From NCBI RefSeq assembly GCF_005938675.2, contig NZ_VCCH02000025.1:28699-92698 (forward strand): 64,000 bases of DNA. Reading direction: 5' to 3'. Below, piece after piece: positions 1 to 7,677 of the stretch. Numbering within the stretch: the stretch's first letter is position 1; each line of letters starts with the position of its first letter. Source of the stretch: Mycobacterium sp. KBS0706. GTDB lineage: Bacteria > Pseudomonadota > Alphaproteobacteria > DSM-16000 > Inquilinaceae. The position numbers and the translations under genes were made by a program. Under the pieces are notes generated by a model, which saw nothing but the letters and a program-made list of their open reading frames with translations, was not told the origin of the DNA and ran no database searches.

Positions 1-169
1 CGAAGGCCGAGTACAGGCTCGGCGGTGCGATGCCGATCGCCTTGGTCAGGTCGCCGATCGACACCCCTTCATAGCCGTGCCGCCAGAACAGCCGCATGGC
101 GGTCTCGACCGCCTTGTCGCGATCGAAGCTCCATGGCCGGCCGCCGCGGGATTTCTCATCTGGTTCCAT
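1..169 (-). CDS. TetR-family transcriptional regulator, N-terminal part only
   Basis: This is the first 56 codons of a gene that runs off the left edge of the window. The translation has the typical TetR N-terminus: a basic stretch (SRGGRPWSFDRDKAVETAM), then LFWRHGYEGVSIGDLTKAIGI and APPSLYSAF, which is the helix-turn-helix with its recognition helix. The ATG at 169 is the first in frame and sits just before a palindromic intergenic region shared with the divergent hydrolase gene. TetR proteins bind DNA through this domain and sense a ligand through the C-terminal domain, which lies outside the window, so the ligand is unknown. Divergent layout suggests it controls the neighbouring hydrolase. 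Confidence 0.85.
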   Translation of the reverse strand, partial: MEPDEKSRGGRPWSFDRDKAVETAMRLFWRHGYEGVSIGDLTKAIGIAPPSLYSAF

Positions 170-227
170 ATCGACCACTAAACAACATCTTGACGGCCAG
201 CGTCAAATCGGTTGATTAGTGATCGAT
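170..227. promoter_or_regulatory. Candidate TetR operator between divergent genes
   Basis: Two nested inverted repeats share nearly one centre. The inner pair is TTGACG-gccag-CGTCAA (190-206, perfect 6-bp arms). The outer pair is ATCGACCACTA (170-180) against TAGTGATCGAT (217-227), with one mismatch. The motif TAAACAAC is also repeated directly at both borders. The site lies between the start codons of the TetR gene and the hydrolase gene, where an autoregulatory TetR operator is expected. TTGACG may also serve as a -35 box. Confidence 0.6.
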
Positions 228-238
228 AAACAACATGG

Positions 239-1165
239 ATGAGACCGATGGATCACTCACGACGCAGCTTCCTGGCCGGTGCGGCCGGCCTCGCGGCCCT
301 GGCCGTTCACGCCAGGCTCGGATTTGCGGCGCCGCAGGCCCGGGAGACGTTTTCCGTCCGCTCATCGGACGGCACGACACTGATCGGAGAGGCGCAGGGC
401 GACCCGCAGGCGCCGGAGATCCTGTTCATCCACGGCCTGCGCCAGAGCCGGCTGAGCTGGGACAAGCAGTTCGCCGACCCGGGGCTGGCCGGCTTCCGGC
501 TGGTCCGCTTCGACCTGCGCGGCCATGGCGATTCGGACAAGCCCCCCTCCCCCGATTCCTATGCCGATGCCGACCGGTGGGCGGACGACGTCGCCGCCGT
601 GATCGCCGGCGCCAGGCTGCGCCGCCCCGTTCTGGTGGGCTGGTCGCTCGGCGGCTACGTGGCCGGCGCGTATCTGCGGAAATACGGCGGCGCGCGGGTG
701 GCGGGATTCAACCTGGTCGATGCCGTCACCAAGCTGTCGCCCGATCTGCTGACGCCGCTGGCAGGCACCTTCGCCCGCACCACCACCTCGCCCGACCTGG
801 CCGAGCGGACGGCGGAGACGGCGCGCTTCCTGGAGGCCTGCTTCCACCAGCCGCCGACGGGCGTGGAGCTGCAGCGCATGCTGGTCGTCAACGGAATGAC
901 CGCGCGGGCGGTCGGCGAAGGCTTCGTCAGGACAGCCACGCCGGATCTCGAACCCGTGTTCCAGGCCTATGCCGGTCCGATCCTGCTGACGCACGGGGTA
1001 CATGACCGGCTGGTGCGGCTGGCGATGTCGGAGCGGATCCGGGCGATCCATTCCGGCAGCCGTCTCTCGGTGTATGCGGAGAGCGGCCACAGTCCCTTCT
1101 ATGAGGAGCCGGACCGGTTCGGACGCGAGCTCGCCGCCTTCGTCACGGCCTCGGCCAGGGGCTGA
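239..1165 (+). CDS. Alpha/beta-fold hydrolase with Tat signal peptide
   Basis: A 308-residue hydrolase of the alpha/beta superfamily. The N-terminus has a twin-arginine signal (SRRSFLAGAAGLAALAVHA), so the enzyme is probably exported folded. Family features are visible in order: the oxyanion region FIHGLRQS near residue 64, DLRGHGDSDKP near 92, the nucleophile elbow GWSLGG (Ser136), a likely acid at Asp256 (HGVHDRL) and the catalytic His284 (SGHSPFYEEP). The substrate cannot be told from sequence; esterase, lactonase or haloperoxidase-like activity are all possible. A second ATG at 248 (MDHSRRSF) is an equally good start, and neither has a strong ribosome site. It is probably controlled by the divergent TetR gene. 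Confidence 0.85.
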   Translation: MRPMDHSRRSFLAGAAGLAALAVHARLGFAAPQARETFSVRSSDGTTLIGEAQGDPQAPEILFIHGLRQSRLSWDKQFADPGLAGFRLVRFDLRGHGDSDKPPSPDSYADADRWADDVAAVIAGARLRRPVLVGWSLGGYVAGAYLRKYGGARVAGFNLVDAVTKLSPDLLTPLAGTFARTTTSPDLAERTAETARFLEACFHQPPTGVELQRMLVVNGMTARAVGEGFVRTATPDLEPVFQAYAGPILLTHGVHDRLVRLAMSERIRAIHSGSRLSVYAESGHSPFYEEPDRFGRELAAFVTASARG

Positions 1166-1185
1166 GCCCTCCCCAAAAGAAAACA

Positions 1186-1205
1186 GGCCGCAGCGAACTG
1201 CGGCC
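1186..1205. terminator. Stem-loop after the hydrolase gene
   Basis: GGCCGCAG-CGAA-CTGCGGCC is a perfect 8-bp stem with a tetraloop, 20 bp after the hydrolase stop codon. It is preceded by AAAAGAAAACA and followed by CGAGTTTA, so it looks like a factor-independent terminator with a short T-tract. Confidence 0.6.
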
Positions 1206-1519
1206 CGAGTTTAGGGAGGAAACGCCCAAGAAGTGCGTTACGACAGCAGCTCATCACTGCATATCGCACTGCAACATAAGCATGGCGCGACGGGCTTCGC
1301 AAGCGAAAAGAGATTAAAAATTGGTCACGCTCGATTCTGCCCAAAAATTGCCCGCTTTCGCGCCGGATGCCGATGCGTTGGGCGCCCAAAGCTGTTTGAT
1401 CAGCCACAACACGAGGTCGTCATGGGCCGAAGCCGATTCGCGCTGCGGCTGGCGACCGGGCGTGCGATCGTAGGACGGCGGACCGCCGGCGACTCGAATC
1501 GGAGGACGCCCGTCCGCGC
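1206..1519. other. Gene-free interval upstream of the nucleoside hydrolase
   Basis: No convincing gene is seen. A patch around 1295-1350 (AAAAGAGATTAAAAATTGG, then CCAAAAATTGCCC) is clearly richer in A+T than the surroundings and is the best place for a promoter of the downstream gene, but no clear -35/-10 pair can be assigned. Confidence 0.4.
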
Positions 1520-1536
1520 AGGAGGAGGCACAGAAG

Positions 1537-2622
1537 ATGCAGCGATGGATCGCCGCCGCCGTGGCGGCATGGGCGCTGGCCGCCGTGCCGGTTCAGGCCG
1601 CCGAGAAGGTCATCCTCGACACCGATTTCAGCACCGCGGGGGATGACGGCCAGGTCCTGATCATGGCCGCGCAGCTCGACCGCGAGGGCGTGATCGACCT
1701 GAAGGGCGTCACCGTGGTGACCGGCAACAACTGGCTGAAGCAGGAGGTGGCGGACGCGCTGCGGGCGGTCGAGCGCCTGGGCATCGCCGACAAGGTCGGG
1801 GTCTATGCCGGCGCCAACCTGCCGCTGGTGCACGACCCGGAGAGCTTCGAGAGCGAGCGCGCCCTGTTCGGCTTCGGCGAAAGCTACAAGACCGCCTTCC
1901 ACCGGCCGCAGCCGGCCGATGCCGACCTGGTGGCGCCGCCGGACGGCTTCGCCCAGAAGACCAAGCTGCGCGACCAGGACGCGGTCGACTTCATCGTCGA
2001 CACGGTCAAGGCCAACCCGCACGAGGTGTCGCTGCTGGTGATCGGCCCGGCGACCAACATCGCCCTGGCGGTGCGCAAGAACCCGGAGATCGTGCCGCTG
2101 ATCAAGCAGATCGTCTACATGGCCGGCGCCTTCGACGTCCGCGGCAACACCACCCCGGCCGCCGAGATGAATGTCTGGATCGACCCGGAGGCCACGCGCA
2201 TCGTCATGCGCGAACCGATCGACCAGGCCATCATCCCGCTCGACGTCACCGACATCACCCAGCTGACCAAGCCCGACTGGGACCGGATCGTCGCCGCCGG
2301 CGGCCCGATCCCGGCGCTGTTCAAGGACACCTGGATGGCGAAGGCCTTCGCCGGGGACCCGAAGGCGACGGTCAACGTCTTCGACACGCTCGCCCTCGCC
2401 TATCTGGTCGACCCCGGCTACGCCACCAAGGTCGAGGACCTGTTCGTCGATGTCGACATCGCCTTCGGCCCCGGCTACGGCCGCACCTTCGGCTATTGGC
2501 AGGAGCAGCCGACGAAGCTGCTGCACAAGATCAAGGTGGTGAAGCAGTTCGACAACCGCCGCTTCTTCGACCTCTATGTCGACCTGATGACCCGGCCGGT
2601 GCCGATCAAGCCGGCGAGCTGA
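1537..2622 (+). CDS. Exported nucleoside hydrolase family protein
   Basis: A 361-residue inosine/uridine-preferring nucleoside hydrolase (IunH-like). It begins with a Sec signal peptide ending near VQAAEK, so it works in the periplasm or outside. The mature protein opens with VILDTDFSTAGDDG, the aspartate-rich calcium site of the family (usually DTDxGxDD). The family signature region GPATNIALAVRKNP follows near residue 172, and NVWIDPEA supplies a further conserved aspartate. Such enzymes split the N-glycosidic bond of nucleosides; exported members are known and may allow purine or pyrimidine scavenging. A strong AGGAGG lies about 10 bp before the ATG. The next gene starts 13 bp downstream, suggesting co-transcription. 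Confidence 0.85.
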   Translation: MQRWIAAAVAAWALAAVPVQAAEKVILDTDFSTAGDDGQVLIMAAQLDREGVIDLKGVTVVTGNNWLKQEVADALRAVERLGIADKVGVYAGANLPLVHDPESFESERALFGFGESYKTAFHRPQPADADLVAPPDGFAQKTKLRDQDAVDFIVDTVKANPHEVSLLVIGPATNIALAVRKNPEIVPLIKQIVYMAGAFDVRGNTTPAAEMNVWIDPEATRIVMREPIDQAIIPLDVTDITQLTKPDWDRIVAAGGPIPALFKDTWMAKAFAGDPKATVNVFDTLALAYLVDPGYATKVEDLFVDVDIAFGPGYGRTFGYWQEQPTKLLHKIKVVKQFDNRRFFDLYVDLMTRPVPIKPAS

Positions 2623-2635
2623 TGGAGACAGGACG

Positions 2636-3250
2636 ATGTCGGAGCCGGACGGCGCCTTCCTCAAGCTTCGGATCGCCCGGCCCGACCTCGTCCGCTGGCT
2701 GGACTCGCCGCCTGCCCCGGCGTCGCGCTGGCTCGACTGGCGGAGCATCGGCGGCCAGTGGTATTTCGCCGACGGCCCGGAGGAAATCCGCAGCGTCTCG
2801 GTGGTCCAGCTGCTGCGGACCATCGCGGAGTGCGATGCCACTCTCGGGCGCGCCGCGACGAACCGGCAGGCGCTGCGCGGCATCCTCGACGCCGCCGAGG
2901 CGCCCGAATTCCGGCAGGCGGCCTATGATCCCGGGACCCAGGATCTCGTGGCCGGGACCCTGACCTATTCCGAGAACCTGAACGACTTCATCGTCTTTCT
3001 GACGATCGCCCGCGGCGCGGCGGCGTTCCTGGCGCCGGACGGGCACGGCATCGCCGTGATCCACAACTACCTCTGGGGCGGCGAGGACGAGCAGATCACC
3101 CGGGCGGCGCTGCGGCTCGGCCCCGGCAACCAGTCGGGCTTCATGGACGAGGCCGAGGGCCGCAGCGCCGGCGGCGCCTTCCAGGCGCTGGCCGAGCAGA
3201 TGCTCGCCGGCGGCCGGCCGCCCGTGGATGAGCTGGACGGGCTGCGATAA
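2636..3250 (+). CDS. Unknown protein of 204 residues
   Basis: I do not recognise this family. The protein is soluble by composition, with no signal peptide or membrane segment. The N-terminal half is rich in aromatic residues (RWLDWRSIGGQWYF), and the C-terminal half has an acidic stretch. A GACAGGACG ribosome site precedes the ATG, and the gap to the nucleoside hydrolase is only 13 bp, so the two are probably one transcript. Codon use matches the neighbours, which supports a real gene. A role in nucleoside or aldehyde metabolism would be guesswork. Confidence 0.7.
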   Translation: MSEPDGAFLKLRIARPDLVRWLDSPPAPASRWLDWRSIGGQWYFADGPEEIRSVSVVQLLRTIAECDATLGRAATNRQALRGILDAAEAPEFRQAAYDPGTQDLVAGTLTYSENLNDFIVFLTIARGAAAFLAPDGHGIAVIHNYLWGGEDEQITRAALRLGPGNQSGFMDEAEGRSAGGAFQALAEQMLAGGRPPVDELDGLR

Positions 3251-3361
3251 CGGCCTGCGCCATGCGCCGGACGCGGCCCGGGGCGGGCCGCGATCCCTCT
3301 GGGAAATCCCGGGCGATGGCTCCAAGATGCGCGCCGCAGAGAGGCAGTCCCGAGATCCCGA

Positions 3362-4747
3362 ATGACCCAGATCCTGAAGACCATCACGCCGGTGAACGGC
3401 GGCATCTATGTCGAGCGGCCGCTGGCGACGCCGGCCGAGGCCGAGGCGGCGCTGGCCCGCGCCCGGGTGGCCCAGGCCGAATGGCGGCGCGTGCCGGTGT
3501 CGGAGCGGGCGCGGCTGCTGTCCGCCGCGGTCGACGCCTTCGTTGCCGCCGGGCCGGAGATCGCGCGCGAGATCACCTGGCAGATGGGCCGGCCGGTGCG
3601 CTACACCCCCGGCGAAGTGCGCGGCTTCGAGGAGCGGGCGCGCTACATGATCTCGGTGGCCGAGGGGGCGCTGGCCGATGTCGATGTCGGGCCGAAGGAG
3701 GGCTTCCGCCGCTTCATCCGGCGCGACCCGCTGGGCACGGTCTTCGTCGTCGCGCCCTGGAATTACCCCTATCTGACCGCGGTCAATGCCGTGGTCCCGG
3801 CTCTGATGGCCGGCAATGCGGTGATCCTGAAGCATTCGCACCAGACCCCGCTGTGCGCCGAGCGCTTCGCCGAGGCGCTGTCCGGCCTGCCGCCGGGCGT
3901 GTTCCAGCACATCCATGCCGACCATGAGACCACGGCGAAGATGATCGGCAGCGGCGCGGTCGACTTCGTCGCCTTCACCGGCTCGGTCCCCGGCGGCCGC
4001 GCGGTCGAGGAGGCCGCCGCCGGCCGCTTCGTCGGCGTCGGGCTGGAGCTCGGCGGCAAGGACCCCGGCTATGTCCGCGCCGATGCCGACCTGAAGCACG
4101 CGGTCGAGACGCTGGTCGATGGCGCCTTCTTCAACTCCGGCCAGTCCTGCTGCGGCATCGAGCGGATCTATGTCCACGCCTCGGTCTACGACGCTTTCGT
4201 CGAGGGCGCGGTCGAGCTGACCCGGCAATATGTGCTGGGCGACCCGACCGAGGAGGCGACGACGCTCGGCCCCATGGTCCGGGCCTCGGCCGCCGATTTC
4301 GTGCGCGGCCAGACCGCGGAGGCGGTGCGCCAGGGCGCCCGCGCCCTGATCGACACCAAGGGCTTCGCCGCGGACAAGGCCGGCACGCCCTATCTGGCGC
4401 CGCAGGTGCTGACCGGCGTCGACCATTCGATGCGGGTGATGACCGAAGAAAGCTTCGGCCCGGTCGTCGGCATCATGAAGGTGGCGTCGGACGAGGAGGC
4501 GGTGCGGCTGATGAACGACAGCCCCTACGGCCTGACCGCCTCGGTCTTCACCCGCGACGTCGACGCCGCCATCGCCATCGGCGACCAGGTCGCGACCGGC
4601 ACCTGGTTCCTGAACCGCTGCGACTATCTGGACCCGGCTTTGGCCTGGACTGGCGTCAAGGAGTCCGGCCGCGGCTGCACCCTCTCGACCCTCGGCTACG
4701 ATTACCTGACCCGGCCGAAATCCTTCCATCTGCGGCTTCCGGGGTGA
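3362..4747 (+). CDS. NAD(P)-dependent aldehyde dehydrogenase
   Basis: A 461-residue member of the ALDH superfamily, which oxidises aldehydes to carboxylic acids. The coenzyme and active-site landmarks are all present: APWNYP (131-136), GNAVILKHS, FTGSVPGGR (glycine-rich NAD loop), LELGGKDP (general base Glu229), FFNSGQSCCG (catalytic Cys263) and EESFGPVVGI near the C-terminus. It is on the short side for the superfamily, like succinate-semialdehyde and related dehydrogenases. The next gene is an iron-dependent alcohol dehydrogenase, so the pair could convert an alcohol to an acid through an aldehyde. The substrate is not known. Confidence 0.9.
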   Translation: MTQILKTITPVNGGIYVERPLATPAEAEAALARARVAQAEWRRVPVSERARLLSAAVDAFVAAGPEIAREITWQMGRPVRYTPGEVRGFEERARYMISVAEGALADVDVGPKEGFRRFIRRDPLGTVFVVAPWNYPYLTAVNAVVPALMAGNAVILKHSHQTPLCAERFAEALSGLPPGVFQHIHADHETTAKMIGSGAVDFVAFTGSVPGGRAVEEAAAGRFVGVGLELGGKDPGYVRADADLKHAVETLVDGAFFNSGQSCCGIERIYVHASVYDAFVEGAVELTRQYVLGDPTEEATTLGPMVRASAADFVRGQTAEAVRQGARALIDTKGFAADKAGTPYLAPQVLTGVDHSMRVMTEESFGPVVGIMKVASDEEAVRLMNDSPYGLTASVFTRDVDAAIAIGDQVATGTWFLNRCDYLDPALAWTGVKESGRGCTLSTLGYDYLTRPKSFHLRLPG

Positions 4748-4772
4748 GGACGGGCGGTTTGTGTTTTGGTTC

Positions 4773-4850
4773 TGTCATTGCCGGGCTTGACCCGGCAATC
4801 CAGAAAATGTCGACAGTCTCTGGATGCCCGGGTCAAGCCCGGGCATGACA
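4773..4850. repeat. 78-bp palindromic intergenic repeat, family A copy 1
   Basis: Left arm TGTCATTGCCGGGCTTGACC and right arm GGTCAAGCCCGGGCATGACA are nearly complementary, giving a long hairpin. The same element occurs at 51023-51100 and, interrupted by an insertion sequence, at 6071-7435. It sits between the aldehyde and alcohol dehydrogenase genes. Confidence 0.85.
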
Positions 4851-4878
4851 ATGGGAAAAGCGGTCAACGACAGGGCGG

Positions 4879-6048
4879 ATGAAGGCGACGATGCTCAAAG
4901 GCAACTGGAACTACCCGACCGCGGTGAAGTTCGGCCCCGGCCGGATCAAGGAGCTGCCGGACCTGTGCAAGGCCCATGGCCTGACGCGGCCGCTGCTGGT
5001 GACCGACCCCGGCCTGGCGAAGCTGGCGATGATCGCCGACGCCGTGGCCGCCAACGAGGCCGCCGGCATCCCGACCGCCGTGTTCAGCGACGTCAAGCCG
5101 AACCCGACCGGCAAGAACGTCGCCGACGGCGTCGCGGTCTACCGCGCCGGCGACCATGACGGCGTCATCGCCTTCGGCGGCGGCAGCCCGCTCGACGCCG
5201 GCAAGGCCATCGCCTTCCATGCCGGCCAGTCGCGCCCGCTGTGGGATTTCGAGGATATCGGCGATTGGTGGACCCGCGCCGACGCGTCGAAGATCGCCCC
5301 GGTGATCGCCATCCCGACCACCGCCGGCACCGGGTCGGAGGTCGGCCGCGCCGGCGTCATCACCGACGAGGACGCGCATGTGAAGCGCATCATCTTCCAT
5401 CCGAAGATGATGCCGGTCGTGGTGATCGCCGATCCGGAGCTGAGCTTCGGCCTGCCGCCGCATGTCACCGCGGCCACCGGCATGGACGCCCTGGCTCATT
5501 GCCTGGAGGCGTTCTGCGCCCCCGGCTTCCACCCGATGGCCGACGGCATCGCGCTGGAGGGCATCCGGCTGATCCGGGAATGGCTGCCGGTCGCGGTCAA
5601 GGACGGCCGCAACCTGGAGGCGCGCAGCAACATGCTGGTCGCCGCCAGCATGGGCGCCACCGCCTTCCAGAAGGGGCTGGGGTCGATCCACTCCCTCGCC
5701 CACCCGCTCGGCGCCCTGTACGACGCCCATCACGGCCTGCTGAACGGCATCCTGATGCCGTACTGCATGGTCCACAACCGCGACGCCATCGAGGGCCGGA
5801 TGGAGCGGCTGGGCCGCTATATCGACCTGTCGAACCCCAGCTTCGACACCGTCCTGATCTGGGTGCTGGATTTGCGCCGCGAGATCGGCATCCCGCACAC
5901 GCTGAAGGACATCGGCATCGGCGACAACCGAGCCGAGGAGATCGGCCGCATGGCCGAGGCCGACCCGTCGACCGGCAGCAACGCCAAGCCGGTCAAGGCC
6001 GACGACCTGCGCGCGGTGTTCGTGGATGCGGTGAACGGGCGGCTGTAA
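4879..6048 (+). CDS. Iron-containing (type III) alcohol dehydrogenase
   Basis: A 389-residue group III alcohol dehydrogenase that interconverts alcohols and aldehydes using NAD(H) and a divalent metal. The dinucleotide motif GVIAFGGGSPLDAGKA is near residue 94 and the conserved PTTAGTGSEV near 150. Metal ligands are in MDALAHCLEAF (Asp and His) and in SIHSLAHPLGALYDAHHGLLN (two further His). This is full family length. The ATG at 4879 follows an AGGGCGG box; a second ATG at 4891 (MLKGNWNYPT) is also plausible. The preceding gene is an aldehyde dehydrogenase, separated by a palindromic repeat, so the two probably share a pathway; choline, ethanolamine or diol oxidation are only possibilities. 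Confidence 0.88.
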   Translation: MKATMLKGNWNYPTAVKFGPGRIKELPDLCKAHGLTRPLLVTDPGLAKLAMIADAVAANEAAGIPTAVFSDVKPNPTGKNVADGVAVYRAGDHDGVIAFGGGSPLDAGKAIAFHAGQSRPLWDFEDIGDWWTRADASKIAPVIAIPTTAGTGSEVGRAGVITDEDAHVKRIIFHPKMMPVVVIADPELSFGLPPHVTAATGMDALAHCLEAFCAPGFHPMADGIALEGIRLIREWLPVAVKDGRNLEARSNMLVAASMGATAFQKGLGSIHSLAHPLGALYDAHHGLLNGILMPYCMVHNRDAIEGRMERLGRYIDLSNPSFDTVLIWVLDLRREIGIPHTLKDIGIGDNRAEEIGRMAEADPSTGSNAKPVKADDLRAVFVDAVNGRL

Positions 6049-6139
6049 GGCCTGCCCCTCCCCTTGATCTTGTCATCGCCGGGCTTGACCCGGTGATCCA
6101 GGGGCCACCCAGTACGGCATCGATAGTCCCTGGATGCCC

Positions 6140-6150
6140 GGGTCAAGCCC
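6140..6150. repeat. Left target-site duplication (GGGTCAAGCCC)
   Basis: This 11-bp sequence directly abuts the left end of the insertion sequence and is repeated exactly at 7415-7425 next to the right end. An 11-bp duplication fits the IS4 family. Confidence 0.85.
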
Positions 6151-7414
6151 ACGGCTGTCCGGTTAAGGATTAGGCCCATTGGAGCACCAATTGGTCTGGA
6201 TTTGGGATGGGGCTGGGCTCGGGCAGGAGCAGGCGGTCGATGCGCCTGCGCAGCATGAGGTTGGCGCGGATCAGGCGGGCGAAGGCGAGCGGAGATTTGA
6301 CCGCGCTTTGGGCGGCCTGGGCCAGCCGCAGCAGCAGGAAGGCGATCAGGGCGACGGCGATGTGGATGCGCACGGCATTCTCCGAGCGGCCGACGAAGCG
6401 GGTGATCTTGAGGGTCTGCTTGACCCATCGGAAGAACAGCTCGATGGCCCAGCGTCGCTTGTAGAGATCGGCGATCTCCTGGGCCGGGGCATCGAGGTCG
6501 TTGGACAGGATCCGCAGCACCTTGCCGGTGTCGATGCGCACGCAGATCTCGCGCACGGCATCGGCCATGGGGTTGCGGCGGCTGCTGGCCTGGCGGGCGG
6601 GGAGGAAGCCGATGCGGTCGGACAGGATGGATCCGCCTTCCGGTACCGGCAGTTCCTCGATCAGGGAGAGCTTGGTGCGGGTCTTGAAGCGGGTGACGAT
6701 GCGGCAGCCTGCGGCATCGAGTTCGGCCCACCAGCGATAGTCGTAGTAGCCGAGGTCGAAGACGTAGGTGGCGCCGGCTTCGATCGGCATCGCCTGGGCG
6801 GCGGTGATGTCATTGACCTTGGCCGGGGTGATGGAGAGATAGACCGGGCAGTCGGCGTCCGGATCGTAGATCACATGAGCCTTCACCCCGCACACGCCGG
6901 CACTGAAGCGGGCCCAGCCGCTCAAGGTGCTCAGCCGCAGGCTGGTTGAATCGATGAGATAGGTGGTGCCGTCGAGCTCGCGCCGGAGCCCGCGATGCGC
7001 CTGGTCGATCAGCAGGCCGAGCAGCCCGGTGAACACCTCGGGGGGCCGCACCGCATTGGCGTCCGACAGCGTCGAGCGCGCCACCGCTCCGGCGCCCAGG
7101 TGGTAGAGCCGCGCCGCACGGCTCTGCAACGTACCGACGATCTCGCGCAGGCCCTGAGCCCCGGACAGCTGGCCGTACACCAGCGCGATCAGCTGTGTCT
7201 TGCTCGGCAAGCTCCGCACCCGAAAATCGGCGCCGTGCTGCTCGACCAACTCCTCGAAGCCGGCCCACGGAACGTGCTTCAGAAGATCGTGGAACACGCT
7301 ATTCTTGTGCTGCATGGCGTTGCTTTCTGCTGTCCCGAAACGTTACCAGACGTTCGAGAACCAGCAGAATCAACGCCATGCGCCTTGTCCACAAAAACTC
7401 AACCGGACAGCCGT
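6151..7414 (-). mobile_element. Complete IS4-family insertion sequence, 1264 bp
   Basis: The element is bounded by perfect 14-bp inverted ends: ACGGCTGTCCGGTT at 6151-6164 and AACCGGACAGCCGT at 7401-7414. An 11-bp direct repeat, GGGTCAAGCCC, flanks it. It carries one transposase gene on the minus strand with an intact frame. It sits in the middle of a palindromic intergenic repeat, a common landing site for IS4-type and related elements. Intact ends and exact target duplication suggest a recent insertion and a potentially active copy. Confidence 0.93.
6170..7315 (-). CDS. IS4-family DDE transposase
   Basis: A 381-residue transposase filling nearly the whole insertion sequence. The DDE catalytic core is visible: the first Asp in YLIDSTSLRL, the second in VFDLGYYDY, and the glutamate in YKRRWAIELFFRWVK, which matches the IS4 signature Y-(2)-R-(3)-E-(6)-K exactly. 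The N-terminus (MQHKNSVFHDLLKHVPW) is typical of this transposase group, with an N-terminal domain before the RNase H fold. The frame is undamaged, so the protein may be functional. The start lies about 100 bp inside the right inverted repeat, leaving room for the element's own promoter. Confidence 0.93.
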   Translation of the reverse strand: MQHKNSVFHDLLKHVPWAGFEELVEQHGADFRVRSLPSKTQLIALVYGQLSGAQGLREIVGTLQSRAARLYHLGAGAVARSTLSDANAVRPPEVFTGLLGLLIDQAHRGLRRELDGTTYLIDSTSLRLSTLSGWARFSAGVCGVKAHVIYDPDADCPVYLSITPAKVNDITAAQAMPIEAGATYVFDLGYYDYRWWAELDAAGCRIVTRFKTRTKLSLIEELPVPEGGSILSDRIGFLPARQASSRRNPMADAVREICVRIDTGKVLRILSNDLDAPAQEIADLYKRRWAIELFFRWVKQTLKITRFVGRSENAVRIHIAVALIAFLLLRLAQAAQSAVKSPLAFARLIRANLMLRRRIDRLLLPEPSPIPNPDQLVLQWA

Positions 7415-7425
7415 GGGTCAAGCCC
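7415..7425. repeat. Right target-site duplication (GGGTCAAGCCC)
   Basis: Exact copy of 6140-6150, immediately outside the right inverted repeat of the insertion sequence. Confidence 0.85.
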
Positions 7426-7677
7426 GGGCATGACAGTTGGGGACAAGGGCTGGCTTGGAGGTCATCAATCCTCCCCGCCCCTTTCCTTCTTTCCTCTCTA
7501 TTTTCCCGGATACGGCTGCGCCGGGTGCCCTTTACTCGTGCGGCATTTTGCATTCCGTCGCACTTGACGCATTGAAAATTATTAACCCCATCGCACTGCA
7601 CAAAAGTCTTACATGTCGGTGAGGCACCGGGGCGGGCAGGCCTTTTTCCGGTGCGATCCGGCTGCGGGAATCAGGCC

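Larger units (their letters stand above)
6071..7435. repeat. Family A palindromic repeat copy 2, split by the insertion sequence
   Basis: The left part (6071-6150, TGTCATCGCCGGGCTTGACC ... GGGTCAAGCCC) and the right end (7426-7435, GGGCATGACA) join into a normal family A element if the insertion and one copy of the target duplication are removed. This shows the repeat was there first. Confidence 0.85.

Noticed and set aside
1233..1646. Short plus-strand frame upstream of and into the nucleoside hydrolase
   Set aside because: It overlaps the hydrolase start in another frame, has no ribosome site and no recognisable sequence.
2606..4729. 707-codon minus-strand frame opposite the unknown gene and the aldehyde dehydrogenase
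   Set aside because: The plus-strand aldehyde dehydrogenase is unmistakable; the opposite frame shows no family features.
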